A DNA stretch of 64,000 nt, taken from positions 1-64,000 of IMG/VR virus record IMGVR_UViG_3300018876_000008; one strand, 5' to 3'. Below the pieces are notes generated by a model that did no database searches, was not told the origin of the DNA, and was given only the letters and a program-made list of their open reading frames with translations. The position numbers and the translations under genes are program-made. This document shows, one piece after another, positions 54,701-64,000 of the stretch. Numbering within the stretch: position 1 is the first letter of the stretch; each line of letters begins with the position of its first letter. Source of the DNA: a virus.

Positions 54701-56941
54701 AAAGGGTTTAGAGCAACCGATGGAGATAAAGGTATAAAAGGGCAAAAAGGTTATAAAGGTAATCAAGGTCCAAGAGGAACTGCATCTACAGTAAAAGGTT
54801 TAAAAGGTCGTAAAGGTTTTAAAGGTAATAGGGCTACTGATGGTGTAAAAGGATTTAAAGGATTTAAAGGATTAAAAGGGTTACGAGGACCTTTGGGACC
54901 ACAAGGTAGTCAGGAGGGCCCAAAAGGATTAATAGGTGCAGAAGGCCCTATAGGTCCTACTGCCGATAAAGGTTTAAAAGGATTAAAAGGTATTAAAGGA
55001 CCCAAAGGACCTAAAGGACCTAAAGGATTAAGGGCAGGTGCAGTTGGACCAACAGGACCTAAAGGACCAATCGGACCTACTGCAGAAAAAGGATTTAAAG
55101 GTCTAAAAGGTCCAAAAGGTTATAAGGGACCTAAAGGACCTACAGGTTCCACAACAGGTGCTGAAGGAGATACAGGACCACAAGGTCCAACAGGTCCTAC
55201 CGCTTACAAAGGGTTTAAAGGGATAAAAGGATATAAAGGTCCGAAGGGTCCAAAAGGACCTCTTGGTTTGACAACAGGACCTAAAGGGTTAAAAGGACCT
55301 ATAGGTCAAACAGGACCAACTGCGAATAAAGGCCAAAAAGGATATAAAGGACCAAAAGGATATAAAGGACCTAAGGGTCCACTTGGACCGACTACAGGGG
55401 ATAAAGGACAAAAAGGTAAGAAAGGTTCGATAGGTGATAGTGCAAATAAAGGATTAAAAGGTCCAAAAGGGCCTAAAGGTTATAAGGGGCCTAAAGGAGA
55501 AAAAGGTCCTCATTCAAACAATAAAGGACCCGTAGGACCTCAAGGACCACTCGGACCTACCGCTGATAAAGGTGAACAAGGACCTAAAGGACCAATTGGA
55601 AATAAAGGACCTAAAGGACCAAAAGGAAGTGCAACCGGTGATAAAGGGCAACAAGGAGAGACAGGACCACAAGGACCTCTTGGAAAATCAGGACCAACTG
55701 GAGGTGTTGGAGATAAAGGTCCGAAAGGTGCCAAAGGTCCTCAAGGGTTAAATGGGATACAGTCAGGACCTACAGGACCACAAGGACCTGTTAATAACAC
55801 AAAAGGACAAAAAGGATATAAGGGACCTGAAGGTCCAATAGGTATACAAGGTCCCGAAGGAGAAATCGGTAATACGGAGGGAGCTCAAGGACCTAAAGGT
55901 AGTGTAAGTACGGTTAAAGGTCCTAAAGGACCTAAAGGTTATAAAGGACTGAAAGGATTATACGGTCCCAAAGGTTTAAAGGGTAGACAAGGACCGACTG
56001 ATATTAAAAAATTTATTGGTCAACAAGGTGATAAAGGACCAAGAGGAACAGATTCTACAGTTAAAGGACCGACAGGTCCACAAGGGGCTAAAGGGCCAAA
56101 AGGACCCATAGGACCTAAAGGAGCTAGAAAAACTCAAGGACCGACAGGTCCACAAGGGGCTAAAGGGCCAAAAGGTTACAAAGGACCTACAGGGCCACAA
56201 GGTCCAAGAGGTCAAAAAGGACGTGTAGGTGCAAGTGGACTTAGTGGTCCACAAGGGGAAAAAGGATTTAAAGGTAGGAAAGGACCTGCGGGACCTTCAG
56301 GTGTATCGTGTTATTCACACGATGTTGCACTTATAAGTGATAAAGCATTACCATGTAGCTTTTGTGATAGAGATGCGCCACCGTGTGGTGAGGAACCCAA
56401 CGTTACAGTATATTCTCCTAATTCAGGGGCATTAAGTGCGGGTAATTTTGTTTATACTGACTCAAATTGTACCGAATGTAGAACACCGAGACCTGGTTGT
56501 TTTGATGATAAGTCAGGCCAATTTACATTATGGGACGCTGACCATAATAATAGTTCTATACATACTTGGGATTTACAATTTTGTGGATTATTAAAGTGTG
56601 CGGATTGTTCCTTCTCAGATGAAAGACTTAAAACTGGTATTAGAACAATATCTAATTCATTAGAATCCTTATTAAACATTCAAGTTACTGAGTACGATTG
56701 GAATGAGAAATATTCGGGTTACGATTTCTTAAAAGAAAGACAAAAACTTCACTCTATTGGTATGATTGCACAAGATATCCAAAAAATATTTCCTGAAGTA
56801 GTTTACAAAAGAAGTGATGGTTACTACGCTATTAAATATTTCAAATTAAATGCACTAATAATAGAATCGATTAAGTCTCACCAAGTATTTATAGATGATA
56901 TTGATGAACAAATAAAATGGTTAAAAACACAAATTAATTAA
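51758..56941 (+). CDS. Collagen-like fibre protein 2 with vWA-like insert and S74 chaperone
   Basis: The 1727-residue protein has an N-terminal attachment domain ending DDRGNWKG, and a short collagen segment (52010-52475). A globular domain of about 350 residues (52480-53550) opens [20 protein letters not shown] and contains [13 protein letters not shown], resembling a von Willebrand factor A fold. A long second collagen region follows (to about 56305). A Cys-rich head ([31 protein letters not shown]) precedes the S74 chaperone, with Ser near 1620 in [10 protein letters not shown]. The gene overlaps the previous fibre gene by 8 bases. The vWA-like insert and Cys-rich tip are candidates for receptor binding. 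The vWA call is moderate because the metal-site motif is imperfect. Confidence 0.9.
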   Translation: MGRDININPTGGTIHFSGQSNTKIDVKYTSGELNFNTHLGNDFKITNHLELDSLKFMAETSVVKNNSDELIDDRGNWKGHAMNMGGPTGPTGPQGPVGAKGDEPSAGQRGAKGEKGIKGQTSLEQGPTGDVGPKGLKGIKGEKASQGPQGPAGVKGLIGPQGSEGPAGPAAIKGDIGTQGPKGLKGLQGIKGSIGNSIKGPIGADADKGNTGPTGNNKGDIGPKGIVGDKGPQGPIGLTANLDVYVFYDATSMPSDKAKEASQSVRDWFQTVNGNGDINKLYEGVIGKNNVNGENWLWWASYPYLGSLSGGTLSNGTQLSEFNSAVPNATYDSDYCKSNSGGNCVPRNSQFNDGLTTYRRINRGLNLDTGAVENISQGVPFDHSNLNNTETSGQGSFGGDNTNYLVIIVADESDGIVGLYHGQLGGTPTNATKSDLYNKPFELNGDYWNNSAGTEYTNRYLHDYCAYIQVYEDIISNRQGNARGLIYPVVNPLRGTATYAFVQHAVGAVEGETITTQEFLNSYGDQMDSVGPENLNLTALTHTNVYSALASENCYTSLNVDFKNGAGLKHFGFGVDPTVDNFTEEVVTNALTSFLRQQGDTGDQGNKGITGDDKGTKGLKGIKGLKGIKGQRGPNTDSGLKGAIGDQGPVGIDGPIGNLKGPKGEVGVVGPKGLKGPDGSIGDSPKGAVGLTGDQGPTGGRGETSTDKGQKGIKGQRGVKGLKGLKGIKGLIAVQGDVGPTGPQSDKGIVGDKGNKGLKGLKGYKGIKGIKGPIGIIADQGDTGPVSQNGEGADKGFKGLKGIKGLKGKKGIEGPKGPTGTSSEEGTVGPTGEKGERGPQGDKGNKGLKGLKGKKGIKGTKGLKGLIASQGDKGPQGPIGVKGEQGNKGDKGLKGIKGQKGYKGLTGPQGNKGLMASQGDTGPQGPASIKGQKGLKGIKGQKGYKGLRGNKGPKGYKGLKGITGDKGFISTVTGDKGIKGQKGFRATDGDKGIKGQKGYKGNQGPRGTASTVKGLKGRKGFKGNRATDGVKGFKGFKGLKGLRGPLGPQGSQEGPKGLIGAEGPIGPTADKGLKGLKGIKGPKGPKGPKGLRAGAVGPTGPKGPIGPTAEKGFKGLKGPKGYKGPKGPTGSTTGAEGDTGPQGPTGPTAYKGFKGIKGYKGPKGPKGPLGLTTGPKGLKGPIGQTGPTANKGQKGYKGPKGYKGPKGPLGPTTGDKGQKGKKGSIGDSANKGLKGPKGPKGYKGPKGEKGPHSNNKGPVGPQGPLGPTADKGEQGPKGPIGNKGPKGPKGSATGDKGQQGETGPQGPLGKSGPTGGVGDKGPKGAKGPQGLNGIQSGPTGPQGPVNNTKGQKGYKGPEGPIGIQGPEGEIGNTEGAQGPKGSVSTVKGPKGPKGYKGLKGLYGPKGLKGRQGPTDIKKFIGQQGDKGPRGTDSTVKGPTGPQGAKGPKGPIGPKGARKTQGPTGPQGAKGPKGYKGPTGPQGPRGQKGRVGASGLSGPQGEKGFKGRKGPAGPSGVSCYSHDVALISDKALPCSFCDRDAPPCGEEPNVTVYSPNSGALSAGNFVYTDSNCTECRTPRPGCFDDKSGQFTLWDADHNNSSIHTWDLQFCGLLKCADCSFSDERLKTGIRTISNSLESLLNIQVTEYDWNEKYSGYDFLKERQKLHSIGMIAQDIQKIFPEVVYKRSDGYYAIKYFKLNALIIESIKSHQVFIDDIDEQIKWLKTQIN
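52480..53550 (+). other. vWA-like domain inside collagen region
   Basis: The domain (about residues 241-597) is the only large globular break in the collagen array. It starts with a hydrophobic strand ending DATSM, where vWA domains have the DxSxS metal site, and has helices ([13 protein letters not shown]) and a later strand IIVADESD. Two Cys residues, in [10 protein letters not shown], may form a disulfide. A non-vWA Rossmann-like fold is possible. Confidence 0.5.
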
Positions 56942-59900
56942 TGGCTAATATTATTATATACCCTACAGGGAGTACTACTAATAGTAATCCTCACATTATA
57001 TTTACAGGTTCAGGTAGTAATGATTATACTATTGAAATAGATACTAGTGGTGATTTAATATTTAAATCGTCTAGCAATATTTTTAAAATTAAAGATAGTG
57101 CTCAACCATTTCAATTTGACGGTGAAGTAGATGTGGTTAATAGTGAATTATATGTGGGTAATACTATGGTTGTTGATTCAAATGGTAATTGGGTTGGAGT
57201 ATTATCAGGATTAAAAGGAATACAAGGACCAATTGGTGCAAAAGGAAGAGTTGGTGACCAAGGACCTAAAGGTGCAAAAGGTCAAGAAGGTCCTGTTGGT
57301 GAGCAAGGAGATAAAGGTAATCTAGGTATTAAAGGAAGAATAGGTTCTACAGGAATTAAAGGTGCAAAAGGACCTATTTCAGTTAAAGGTGATAAAGGTA
57401 ATAGAGGGCCTCAAGGGGAAGACGGAGCGGTAGGACCTAAAGGTTTAAAAGGTGTAAGACCTTCAGACAGTAGTAAAGGTATAAAAGGACCAAAAGGTTT
57501 AAAAGGAGAAACATCTAACGATAAAGGTTTAAAAGGACCTATAGGTTTTAAAGGTATTAAAGGTAATAAAGGACCGAAACAAGTTACAGGACCCCAAGGG
57601 TCTCAAGGAGGTATTTCGCCAAAAGGACCTATTGGGTTACAAGGTCCGACAAGTACTGACAAGGGTCAAAAAGGACCTAAAGGTATTAAAGGAGTAAAAG
57701 GTCAGAAAGGTATTGACGGTAATAAAGGTCCTGAAGGTGATAAAGGTTTAAGATATACTGATGGGGACCAGGGGCCACAAGGACCTACAGGTCCTACTGC
57801 AGACAAAGGTATTAAAGGTAACAAAGGTGTTAAGGGGTTATTAGGTCCACAGGGAATACAAGGACCTGATGGTACTGTTGGTACTCAAGGACCACAAGGA
57901 CCCTTAGGACCACAGGGTGTACAATCTTCAGATAAGGGAGATAAAGGTATTAAAGGTATTAAAGGTAGGAAAGGAATTAAAGGTCCTAAACAAGTACGTG
58001 GTAATATTGGTATACAAGGTGATAAAGGTTTTATAGGGCCACAAGGACCTGAAGGACCAGCAGGACCTGCAGCCGTTAAAGGACCTATAGGTCCACAAGG
58101 GCCGATTGGGCCAAAAGGTTTGGAAGGGAACCGAGGGCCACAAGGTTCATCATTAAAAGGACCAACAGGTTCGGGAGGTGAGAAAGGTCCGCAAGGTGAT
58201 AATAGTACAGATAAAGGTCCTATAGGTATAAAAGGACCGATAGGTATAAAAGGTTTTAAAGGACCTAGAGGACCACAATCAGAAGTAAGTGTTGGTGATA
58301 AAGGTAATACTGGACCCATAGGACCACAAGGACCGGCTAGTTCCGATAAAGGACTAAAAGGGCCTCAAGGGTTTAAAGGGTTAAAAGGTAAGAGAGGACC
58401 ACAAGGACCACAAGGAAATAATGAAAAAGGATTTATAGGTGATGGTGCACAAGGGGGAGATATAGGTCCAACAAATACTGATAAAGGACACCAAGGACCA
58501 ACTGGACCTGTCGGACCAAAAGGTTTTGTAGGTACTAAAGGTAGTATAGGTACGTCTCCTCAAGGTGATGTAGGAGATGGTGGTGACCAAGGACCTACTG
58601 CAAGTCAAGGGCCAGCAAGTACCGATAAAGGACTAAAAGGTTTAAAAGGATTTAAAGGGCCAAAAGGGTTTACAGGCCCTCAAGGAGGTATAGGACCTAG
58701 AATTACAGGACCCACAGGACCTAATGGACCTACCGGACCAACAAATACAGATAAAGGTTTAAAGGGTTTTCAAGGACCAACAGGTCCTACTAATACGGAT
58801 AAAGGCACACAAGGGTCTAAGGGGCCAAGAGGACCTCAAGGTGGTCAAGGACCAACAGGACCTAACGGACCTAAAGGTATAACAGGAGGTCAAGGACCTC
58901 AAGGACCTACTAGTACTGATAAAGGTGTTAAAGGTCAAAAAGGATATAAAGGACCTGAAGGGCCAACAGGAGAAAAGGGACCATTAGGACCAAAAGGATT
59001 ACAAAATAATACACAAGGAGACCAAGGACCCGTATCAAGTGATAGGGGTGATAAAGGGCCTAAAGGTATTAAAGGTATCAAAGGTGTTAAAGGACCTAGA
59101 GGTGAACAAGGAGCCAAGAATATTACAGGAGCAAAAGGACCAACAGGACCCCAAGGACCTGCTGGAAATAATAAAGGACCAATTGGACAATTAGGACCCA
59201 TAGGGTTTACAGGTCCACAAGGTTTAAAAGGTAGTACAAGTGATATAGGTAATAAAGGTCCGATAGGACCACAAGGACCCGCGAGTACGGATAGAGGGGT
59301 ACAAGGTAATATAGGTGCATTTATTGGACAAGGCCCCCAAGGACCTCAAGGACCAAATAGTTCAACAGGTCTTGTTGGTGCTCAAGGACCAATAGGACCT
59401 GCGGGTAACAATAAAGGACCAATCGGCCCTCAAGGTAATAGAGCGGATAAAGGACCTATCGGTCCTGTAGGGGAGAAGAATAATACTGGTGGACAAGGAC
59501 CAACCGGCCCACAAGGACCGGCTAGTAGTGATAGAGGACCCCAAGGACCCCAAGGTAATAAGGCACAAACAGGTGACCAAGGACCAATAGGTCCGCAAAA
59601 TATAGTAGGTGCTCAGGGACCCATAGGACCACAAGGGCCGGCTAGTTCAGACAAAGGACCAAAAGGACCATTAGGACCTATAGGACCTATAGGACCACAA
59701 GGCTCTATAGGTTCCAAGAATGCGACTGGTGGTGTTGGTGATAGAGGACTTCAAGGAGACCAAGGACAAAATAGAGGACCTCAAGGAGACCAAGGACCAA
59801 TACAGTCAGGAGGTTCTCAAGGTATACAAGGACTAAAAGGGTTAAAAGGACTAAAAGGAGGTAGAGGTACTCAAGGTCCAAATAGTTCTGATAAAGGACC

Positions 59901-60780
59901 AATAGGTCAAAAAGGGCCTAGAGGTCCACAAGGACCAAGAGGAGGAAATGGTATACCAGGACCACAGGGTCCAACAGGACCTAACGGACCGATTGGACCT
60001 GAAGGTAATAAAGGTATTAAAGGAATAAAAGGTTTTATAGGACCTAAAGGTCCCAAAGGACCACAAGGCCCACAAGGCCCAACCGGCCCACAAGGACCAC
60101 TAGGACCGTTAGGGTCAAGTAGTACAGATAAAGGAGAAAAAGGTTCAAAAGGACGTAAAGGACCGATAGGGATAACAGGAGCTAAAGGGCCAAAAGGTTA
60201 CAAAGGACCTAAAGGTTCAATAGGTCTTGATGGTGCGAATGCAGATAAAGGTATTAAAGGTCTAAAGGGTCCTTTACAACTTAAGGGACGTAAAGGTCCT
60301 ATTGGACCACAGGGTCCCACAGGCCCTAAAGGGTCACAAGGATTAATTGGACCTAAAGGTTATAAAGGTCCTACAGGTGGTGGAGGACTTCAAGGAGCCA
60401 CAGGACCTCAAGGACCTGCCGGAGCACAAGGACCAGCAGGAGGACCATCTGACAAAAGATTAAAAGAAAATATTGTTACCATTGATGAAGCACTTAAAAA
60501 AGTATTGAAATTAAGAGGAGTAGAATTTATATGGAGAAAAGAAGGTATTAATGGTGAAATCATTGATGAGGGTGGTAGAAAAGATATTGGTGTTATTGCA
60601 CAAGAAGTTAAAGAGGTTTTACCTGAATTAATTCTTGGTGACGAAGAAAGTGCTTATAGAGTAAGATACGGTGAAATGATATCAATATTATTTGAGGCTA
60701 TTAAAGAACAAGAATCAATACTAGATTTAAAAGAAGATGAGTTAGAAGAGTTAGAGAGAAAATTTAAAGATAATCAGTAA
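56941..60780 (+). CDS. Collagen-like fibre protein 3 with S74 chaperone
   Basis: The 1279-residue protein shares the plan of fibre 1: an N-terminal domain of about 85 residues ending DSNGNWVG, a collagen-like region of about 1080 residues (57208-60445), and an S74 chaperone starting [10 protein letters not shown] with the catalytic Ser near 1170 and [15 protein letters not shown]. Its start overlaps the previous stop by one base (TAATGG), so the three fibre genes are translationally coupled. GPQ, GPI and GPT triplets are more common and GLK less so than in fibre 1, which may shift how heavily it can be modified. Interruptions of the type STDKG, SSDKG and NNKG recur. Confidence 0.92.
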   Translation: MANIIIYPTGSTTNSNPHIIFTGSGSNDYTIEIDTSGDLIFKSSSNIFKIKDSAQPFQFDGEVDVVNSELYVGNTMVVDSNGNWVGVLSGLKGIQGPIGAKGRVGDQGPKGAKGQEGPVGEQGDKGNLGIKGRIGSTGIKGAKGPISVKGDKGNRGPQGEDGAVGPKGLKGVRPSDSSKGIKGPKGLKGETSNDKGLKGPIGFKGIKGNKGPKQVTGPQGSQGGISPKGPIGLQGPTSTDKGQKGPKGIKGVKGQKGIDGNKGPEGDKGLRYTDGDQGPQGPTGPTADKGIKGNKGVKGLLGPQGIQGPDGTVGTQGPQGPLGPQGVQSSDKGDKGIKGIKGRKGIKGPKQVRGNIGIQGDKGFIGPQGPEGPAGPAAVKGPIGPQGPIGPKGLEGNRGPQGSSLKGPTGSGGEKGPQGDNSTDKGPIGIKGPIGIKGFKGPRGPQSEVSVGDKGNTGPIGPQGPASSDKGLKGPQGFKGLKGKRGPQGPQGNNEKGFIGDGAQGGDIGPTNTDKGHQGPTGPVGPKGFVGTKGSIGTSPQGDVGDGGDQGPTASQGPASTDKGLKGLKGFKGPKGFTGPQGGIGPRITGPTGPNGPTGPTNTDKGLKGFQGPTGPTNTDKGTQGSKGPRGPQGGQGPTGPNGPKGITGGQGPQGPTSTDKGVKGQKGYKGPEGPTGEKGPLGPKGLQNNTQGDQGPVSSDRGDKGPKGIKGIKGVKGPRGEQGAKNITGAKGPTGPQGPAGNNKGPIGQLGPIGFTGPQGLKGSTSDIGNKGPIGPQGPASTDRGVQGNIGAFIGQGPQGPQGPNSSTGLVGAQGPIGPAGNNKGPIGPQGNRADKGPIGPVGEKNNTGGQGPTGPQGPASSDRGPQGPQGNKAQTGDQGPIGPQNIVGAQGPIGPQGPASSDKGPKGPLGPIGPIGPQGSIGSKNATGGVGDRGLQGDQGQNRGPQGDQGPIQSGGSQGIQGLKGLKGLKGGRGTQGPNSSDKGPIGQKGPRGPQGPRGGNGIPGPQGPTGPNGPIGPEGNKGIKGIKGFIGPKGPKGPQGPQGPTGPQGPLGPLGSSSTDKGEKGSKGRKGPIGITGAKGPKGYKGPKGSIGLDGANADKGIKGLKGPLQLKGRKGPIGPQGPTGPKGSQGLIGPKGYKGPTGGGGLQGATGPQGPAGAQGPAGGPSDKRLKENIVTIDEALKKVLKLRGVEFIWRKEGINGEIIDEGGRKDIGVIAQEVKEVLPELILGDEESAYRVRYGEMISILFEAIKEQESILDLKEDELEELERKFKDNQ

Positions 60781-61819
60781 TCATATCGTTAAGATATTGA
60801 GAAACCAAAGTATGGTCGGCATAATCATAATAACTTCTACTCATTGACGCACCTTCAATTACTTCCTCAGAAATCATTTCTTTAGTCAGGTCTTCAAAGT
60901 CACCATAATACTCAAATACATTTCTGTAATCATCTAACTGATAGTCATCATTAAAAATTGAACTAAATAAATAAGGTATGAATTTGGTAACTTCTATAAT
61001 GTAGTTGTAAATTGTTTTTTCTTCACCATTACTAGTTTTTACGGTCTTAGATTCCCAATCACCACTATTATCTATTTCCAATAGATGTTTAATCTCATTT
61101 ATTATTTCATTATACTTTTCATCAGTATATGCGGTGTTATATGAGTGATGGTGAAGTGAATATAAATTACCTGAAACTTCAGAAGCCTCATCTAATAAGA
61201 CTTTAGTAGATTTTTCATCTTCTTCTAAAATATCCATTACTAATAAAGGGTCTTTAACTTCAACATAATTAGGGTGACCTTGGTCTTGAGCGATATTTTC
61301 TAATAACTCAGTTTCGGGTGAAATTTGAGTTCCTGATAATTCTTCAGATATTGATTTGGCAAGTAAGAATTTATTTTTTTCATTTAACTCTTCAATAACA
61401 TCGGTGTATAAATTTTGAGTAACATCTTGAAATGGTTCGAACCAATCATCTTCACCTAAAATATTTTCAACCATTTCTGATGATGACATTTCACGATGAC
61501 CGTCATCTGATTTAAAAAAAGTACTTAAGTCTGACCTTTCCCCAAGAGTTAAAAAATATTTATCACCTTTTTTACTTATATCACTATAGGTGGAAACAAT
61601 GTTATCGATAGTTTTTTTACGGTCATCAATATAACTCTTTCTTAGATAAGTCATTGGAAACATTTCAATAACACTTTCGTATGTGTCGGAGTTTTGAAGT
61701 AATCCGAACCTTTCTAGTAAATCAAAAAAACTATCCTTATCACCATTGAGATAACGGTTGATAAAGTCTTCAACCTCACCTGAACCTCCTTGTAGTATAC
61801 TGATAATTTTTTCTTTCAT
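60764..61819 (-). CDS. Hypothetical protein
   Basis: The 351-residue acidic product has a helical N-terminus ([20 protein letters not shown]) and no recognised motif. Its 3' end overlaps the third fibre gene by 17 bases. A late-type box lies 14 bases upstream on the minus strand, so it is probably a late protein. A role in fibre assembly is possible from position only. Confidence 0.6.
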   Translation of the reverse strand: MKEKIISILQGGSGEVEDFINRYLNGDKDSFFDLLERFGLLQNSDTYESVIEMFPMTYLRKSYIDDRKKTIDNIVSTYSDISKKGDKYFLTLGERSDLSTFFKSDDGHREMSSSEMVENILGEDDWFEPFQDVTQNLYTDVIEELNEKNKFLLAKSISEELSGTQISPETELLENIAQDQGHPNYVEVKDPLLVMDILEEDEKSTKVLLDEASEVSGNLYSLHHHSYNTAYTDEKYNEIINEIKHLLEIDNSGDWESKTVKTSNGEEKTIYNYIIEVTKFIPYLFSSIFNDDYQLDDYRNVFEYYGDFEDLTKEMISEEVIEGASMSRSYYDYADHTLVSQYLNDMITDYL

Positions 61820-61833
61820 AACATGTTATTTAC

Positions 61834-61842
61834 TTATAAATA
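61834..61842 (-). promoter_or_regulatory. Late-type TATTTATAA box
   Basis: TATTTATAA on the minus strand ends 14 bases before the ATG at 61819. Confidence 0.6.
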
Positions 61843-61843
61843 T

Positions 61844-61870
61844 AAAAAAAGGTGAGTTTTACCTCACCTT
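61844..61870 (-). terminator. Rho-independent terminator
   Basis: An 8-base-pair stem (AAGGTGAG with CTCACCTT) closes a 6-base loop and is followed, on the minus strand, by seven T. It ends the small minus-strand gene at 61896 and sits directly before the late-type box of the next gene. Confidence 0.8.
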
Positions 61871-61895
61871 AGATTAATCCGCTAAAAATAATTAG

Positions 61896-62027
61896 TTATT
61901 TTTTTTCGTAATACTTTTCTACTGTTTTCTTAATTGCCTCTTTTACAGTTTGAGTATTGGCATTTCTTACAGTTTGAGTAGTTTTCTTTTGTTGGTTTTT
62001 GTTTTTATTTTTACAGCCGCATCCCAT
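61896..62027 (-). CDS. Small Cys/Lys-rich protein
   Basis: A minus-strand frame of 43 residues begins MGCGCKNKNKNQQKK and ends in a helix with a basic tail, EAIKKTVEKYYEKK. The MGCGCK opening followed by a Lys/Thr linker is seen in small proteins of Bacteroidetes phages. It is flanked by a late-type box and a terminator, which supports a real gene. Function is unknown. Confidence 0.65.
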   Translation of the reverse strand: MGCGCKNKNKNQQKKTTQTVRNANTQTVKEAIKKTVEKYYEKK

Positions 62028-62056
62028 AGTTGATATTTTTTTGATAAAGTTTATAA

Positions 62057-62065
62057 TAATAAATA
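62057..62065 (-). promoter_or_regulatory. Late-type TATTTATTA box
   Basis: TATTTATTA on the minus strand lies 29 bases before the small gene at 62027. Confidence 0.5.
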
Positions 62066-62105
62066 TATGTAACCATGAATTAATGTAATAATTGGTTTTT
62101 AATTA

Positions 62106-62114
62106 TATTTATGA
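62106..62114 (+). promoter_or_regulatory. Late-type TATTTATGA box
   Basis: TATTTATGA ends 15 bases before the ATG at 62130. One base differs from the consensus. Confidence 0.5.
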
Positions 62115-62129
62115 TAAAAGTACAATATT

Positions 62130-63743
62130 ATGAGTCTTAGTCAAGTTTTAACTGAAAGTAGGAAAGATGATTTTTTGAGAAAATTTAAAAGTAAGTTTTC
62201 ACCTGAACAACTTAAGAAAGTGTTTAGTCTTTCAAGAAGTTTAGCACCTAATCAAAAATTCCTAATGTTTTTAGGTAATGTAATATCTTCAGAAAATTTT
62301 GATGAGAATCTAAGTAAGGCTGAAAAAGTAGTAGAAAAGTTTATAAAATATCAACAAGCATTAGAACAAAAAGATATTAATCAGTATAGAACTTTAGAAG
62401 ACATAATAACTACAATTAATAATCATGAAAATAAAGTAAGACGTACAGTTAAATCAGTAGACGGTGCAGATGTCGTATATGAAAATGATAGATTTACAGT
62501 AGTAACACCTCAGACACATAAGGCAAGTTGTTACTATGGGGCTGGAACTAAATGGTGTACGGCCTCTTTAAATGGTTCTACACATTTTGATAATTATAAT
62601 GTTGATGGTAAACTTTTTTATATTCTAGATAAAAAGGCTAAAAGTAATGACCGTTTTTATAAAGTGGCGGTTTTACAAAAATATGATGGAGATAAGACTT
62701 TTTATGATGCACCAGATAAATCATTCAAAGACGGATGGATATTAGGTACTCCTGAGTATGATGAAATACAGAAGAGTATTGATGAGTATATTGAAACTAA
62801 CTACCAACGAGAAATTAAAATTTTCAAAGATAAAGAAGCCGCTCGTTTAGAAAGAGAAAGATTAAGAAAGATAGCTGAAAGACGTAGAATTGCTCAAATG
62901 TTAGCTGATGCGGAAGAAAGAAAAGAAAACGATGAATGGAATTTAGAAAACACTGATGTTGATGGTGAAAAGGCTAATGCAGTTTTTGAAGTTTTAGTTG
63001 ATGAATATGGTGTTAATGTTAATGAAGAAGAAGGAGAATCTATCTACAATTTAGTTCCTTCACAATATTCCCATTATGATTTACAAACGTTTGAATGGAC
63101 AGGAGAAGACGAACAAGGATTAATACTCGCTGTTGGAGATTGGGATGAGGTATGGCAGGCGGCTAAGGAATATTATGAGGGTTTATGGGACGATATGGGT
63201 GCTGATGGTTGGAATAGAGGTTTTGTTGAATCATATATTGATGAAAGTGAAGTCAGAGATTGGTTTTATGATATGTTTGAAGAAGATGTAAATAATAATT
63301 ATGAGGTTTACTTTGATGATGACTTACCTCTGTCTGATGAACAGGAATCTCAAATCGCCAAATTAAAAGAAGAACAAGAAGAGTTAGATGAAATAACTGC
63401 TAATCTTGACGATGAATATACTGATGATGAAGTAGAATTAGCTGAAGATAGATGGAATGAAATTGATGATGAAATAACTGATATTGAAAGTGACCCTCAA
63501 GGAGAACCCACAGTTGGACAGATAGAAGATATGGTTAATTCAAGAGTAGACGATGTAATGTATGATATGGTAAGGTCTATGGAAGATTACGGATTAGATT
63601 TAAATGACTATGTGGATACTGATGCTTTATTTGAGGCGGCTATTGATGCTGATGGTGTTGGTAATGCCTTGAATAGTTATGACGGTGCTGAATATGAGTC
63701 ATCAATCAATGGAACTTGGTATCATGTAGTTAGAACAGAATAA
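62130..63743 (+). CDS. WCT-motif protein with acidic C-terminus
   Basis: The 537-residue protein begins MSLSQVLTESRKDDFLRKFK. At about residues 131-185 it carries the same module as the gene at 39033: CYYGAGTKWCTASLNG, then FDNYNVDGKLFYILDKK and FYKVAVLQ. A long charged helix (about 228-265) and a very acidic region follow. The module is common in large T4-like phages of aquatic bacteria but unexplained. Its late-type box lies upstream. Confidence 0.6.
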   Translation: MSLSQVLTESRKDDFLRKFKSKFSPEQLKKVFSLSRSLAPNQKFLMFLGNVISSENFDENLSKAEKVVEKFIKYQQALEQKDINQYRTLEDIITTINNHENKVRRTVKSVDGADVVYENDRFTVVTPQTHKASCYYGAGTKWCTASLNGSTHFDNYNVDGKLFYILDKKAKSNDRFYKVAVLQKYDGDKTFYDAPDKSFKDGWILGTPEYDEIQKSIDEYIETNYQREIKIFKDKEAARLERERLRKIAERRRIAQMLADAEERKENDEWNLENTDVDGEKANAVFEVLVDEYGVNVNEEEGESIYNLVPSQYSHYDLQTFEWTGEDEQGLILAVGDWDEVWQAAKEYYEGLWDDMGADGWNRGFVESYIDESEVRDWFYDMFEEDVNNNYEVYFDDDLPLSDEQESQIAKLKEEQEELDEITANLDDEYTDDEVELAEDRWNEIDDEITDIESDPQGEPTVGQIEDMVNSRVDDVMYDMVRSMEDYGLDLNDYVDTDALFEAAIDADGVGNALNSYDGAEYESSINGTWYHVVRTE

Positions 63744-64000
63744 TGACAAACATAAAAACATACAAGATTGGAGATAAATGGTCAGATGATTTCGATTACA
63801 ATGGTATGTTGAAATCAGGATTAAAAGTAAGCCTAAAAACTCCAATAAAAAAAATGGAAGATTTGTTAAAATCTTTTACAGATGTTAACTACCATTCAGA
63901 GGGAGGACATTTATCACACCTTATTAAAATGGTAAAGTCAGGTAATAATAAAGATGCGGAAAAACACCTTAAAGACTTTAAAGACTCAATTAATAAAACC
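63744..64000 (+). CDS. Hypothetical protein (3' end outside window)
   Basis: An ATG directly after the previous stop opens a frame to the end of the window. The 85 visible residues (IKTYKIGDKWSDDFDYNGML, then FTDVNYHSEGGHLSHLIKM) are well balanced in composition. It is probably co-transcribed with the gene before. No family is recognised from this part. Confidence 0.6.

Noticed and set aside
1-64000. tRNA genes, insertion sequences and integrase or attachment sites
   Set aside because: I looked for cloverleaf-like stems with TTC-rich arms, transposase motifs and tyrosine or serine recombinase motifs, and saw none that I could support. A tRNAscan search would be decisive.

Overview
The window is a stretch of an AT-rich, gene-dense genome of a large, T4-like, tailed bacteriophage whose host is very probably a member of the Bacteroidetes, most likely a flavobacterium. 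The phage assignment rests on a primase, a SbcD/SbcC (gp47/gp46) exonuclease pair, a RuvC-type resolvase, dCMP deaminase, a PseT-like phosphatase, an amidase endolysin, a DnaJ, giant fibre proteins ending in peptidase-S74 chaperones and dozens of small phage-type hypotheticals. The host assignment rests on promoters of the Bacteroidetes type (TTTG, 19 bp, TAnnTTTG), SprB-like repeats in a structural protein, a Hc1-type histone H1-like protein, a MORN-repeat secreted protein and a glutamine synthetase of flavobacterial GSII type.

Layout. 1-9.5 kb: late structural genes, namely two Thr/Pro-rich repeat proteins, a SprB-repeat protein and a further virion protein. 9.5-25 kb: replication, recombination and nucleotide metabolism (resolvase, primase, PD-(D/E)XK nuclease, gp47, gp46, dCMP deaminase, LOG-family protein, two sugar-nucleotide SDR enzymes), with two lysyl-hydroxylase-like oxygenases in the middle. 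25.7-38 kb: EF-hand protein, sigma-70 factor, lysis-type genes (amidase, spanin-like protein), many hypotheticals, histone-like protein and DnaJ. 38-47 kb: adenine methylase, WCT-motif and PcfJ-like proteins, a PLOD-type glycosyltransferase, glutamine synthetase, thioredoxin and glutaredoxin. 47.9-60.8 kb: three enormous collagen-like fibre genes in tandem. 60.8-64 kb: hypotheticals, the last running off the end.

The most striking content is an apparently complete collagen-modification system. The animal enzyme PLOD (lysyl hydroxylase; glycosyltransferase, accessory and hydroxylase domains in one chain) appears here as separate genes: a glycosyltransferase-plus-accessory protein at 40777-42210, and two stand-alone hydroxylase proteins at 11952-12563 and 12707-13342. 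The likely substrates are the three fibres, in which lysine sits almost always in the Y position of Gly-X-Y (the X-Lys-Gly site of lysyl hydroxylases), while proline sits almost always in X, where prolyl 4-hydroxylase would not act. One fibre also carries a von Willebrand A-like domain inside the collagen region. I infer that the phage decorates its own fibres with glycosylated hydroxylysine. That function is not shown by sequence alone.

Two promoter classes are visible: host-type promoters before early or metabolic genes, and an orientation-specific TATTTATAA motif 13-29 bases before late-type genes on both strands. A phage-encoded full-length sigma-70 factor may serve one of these classes.
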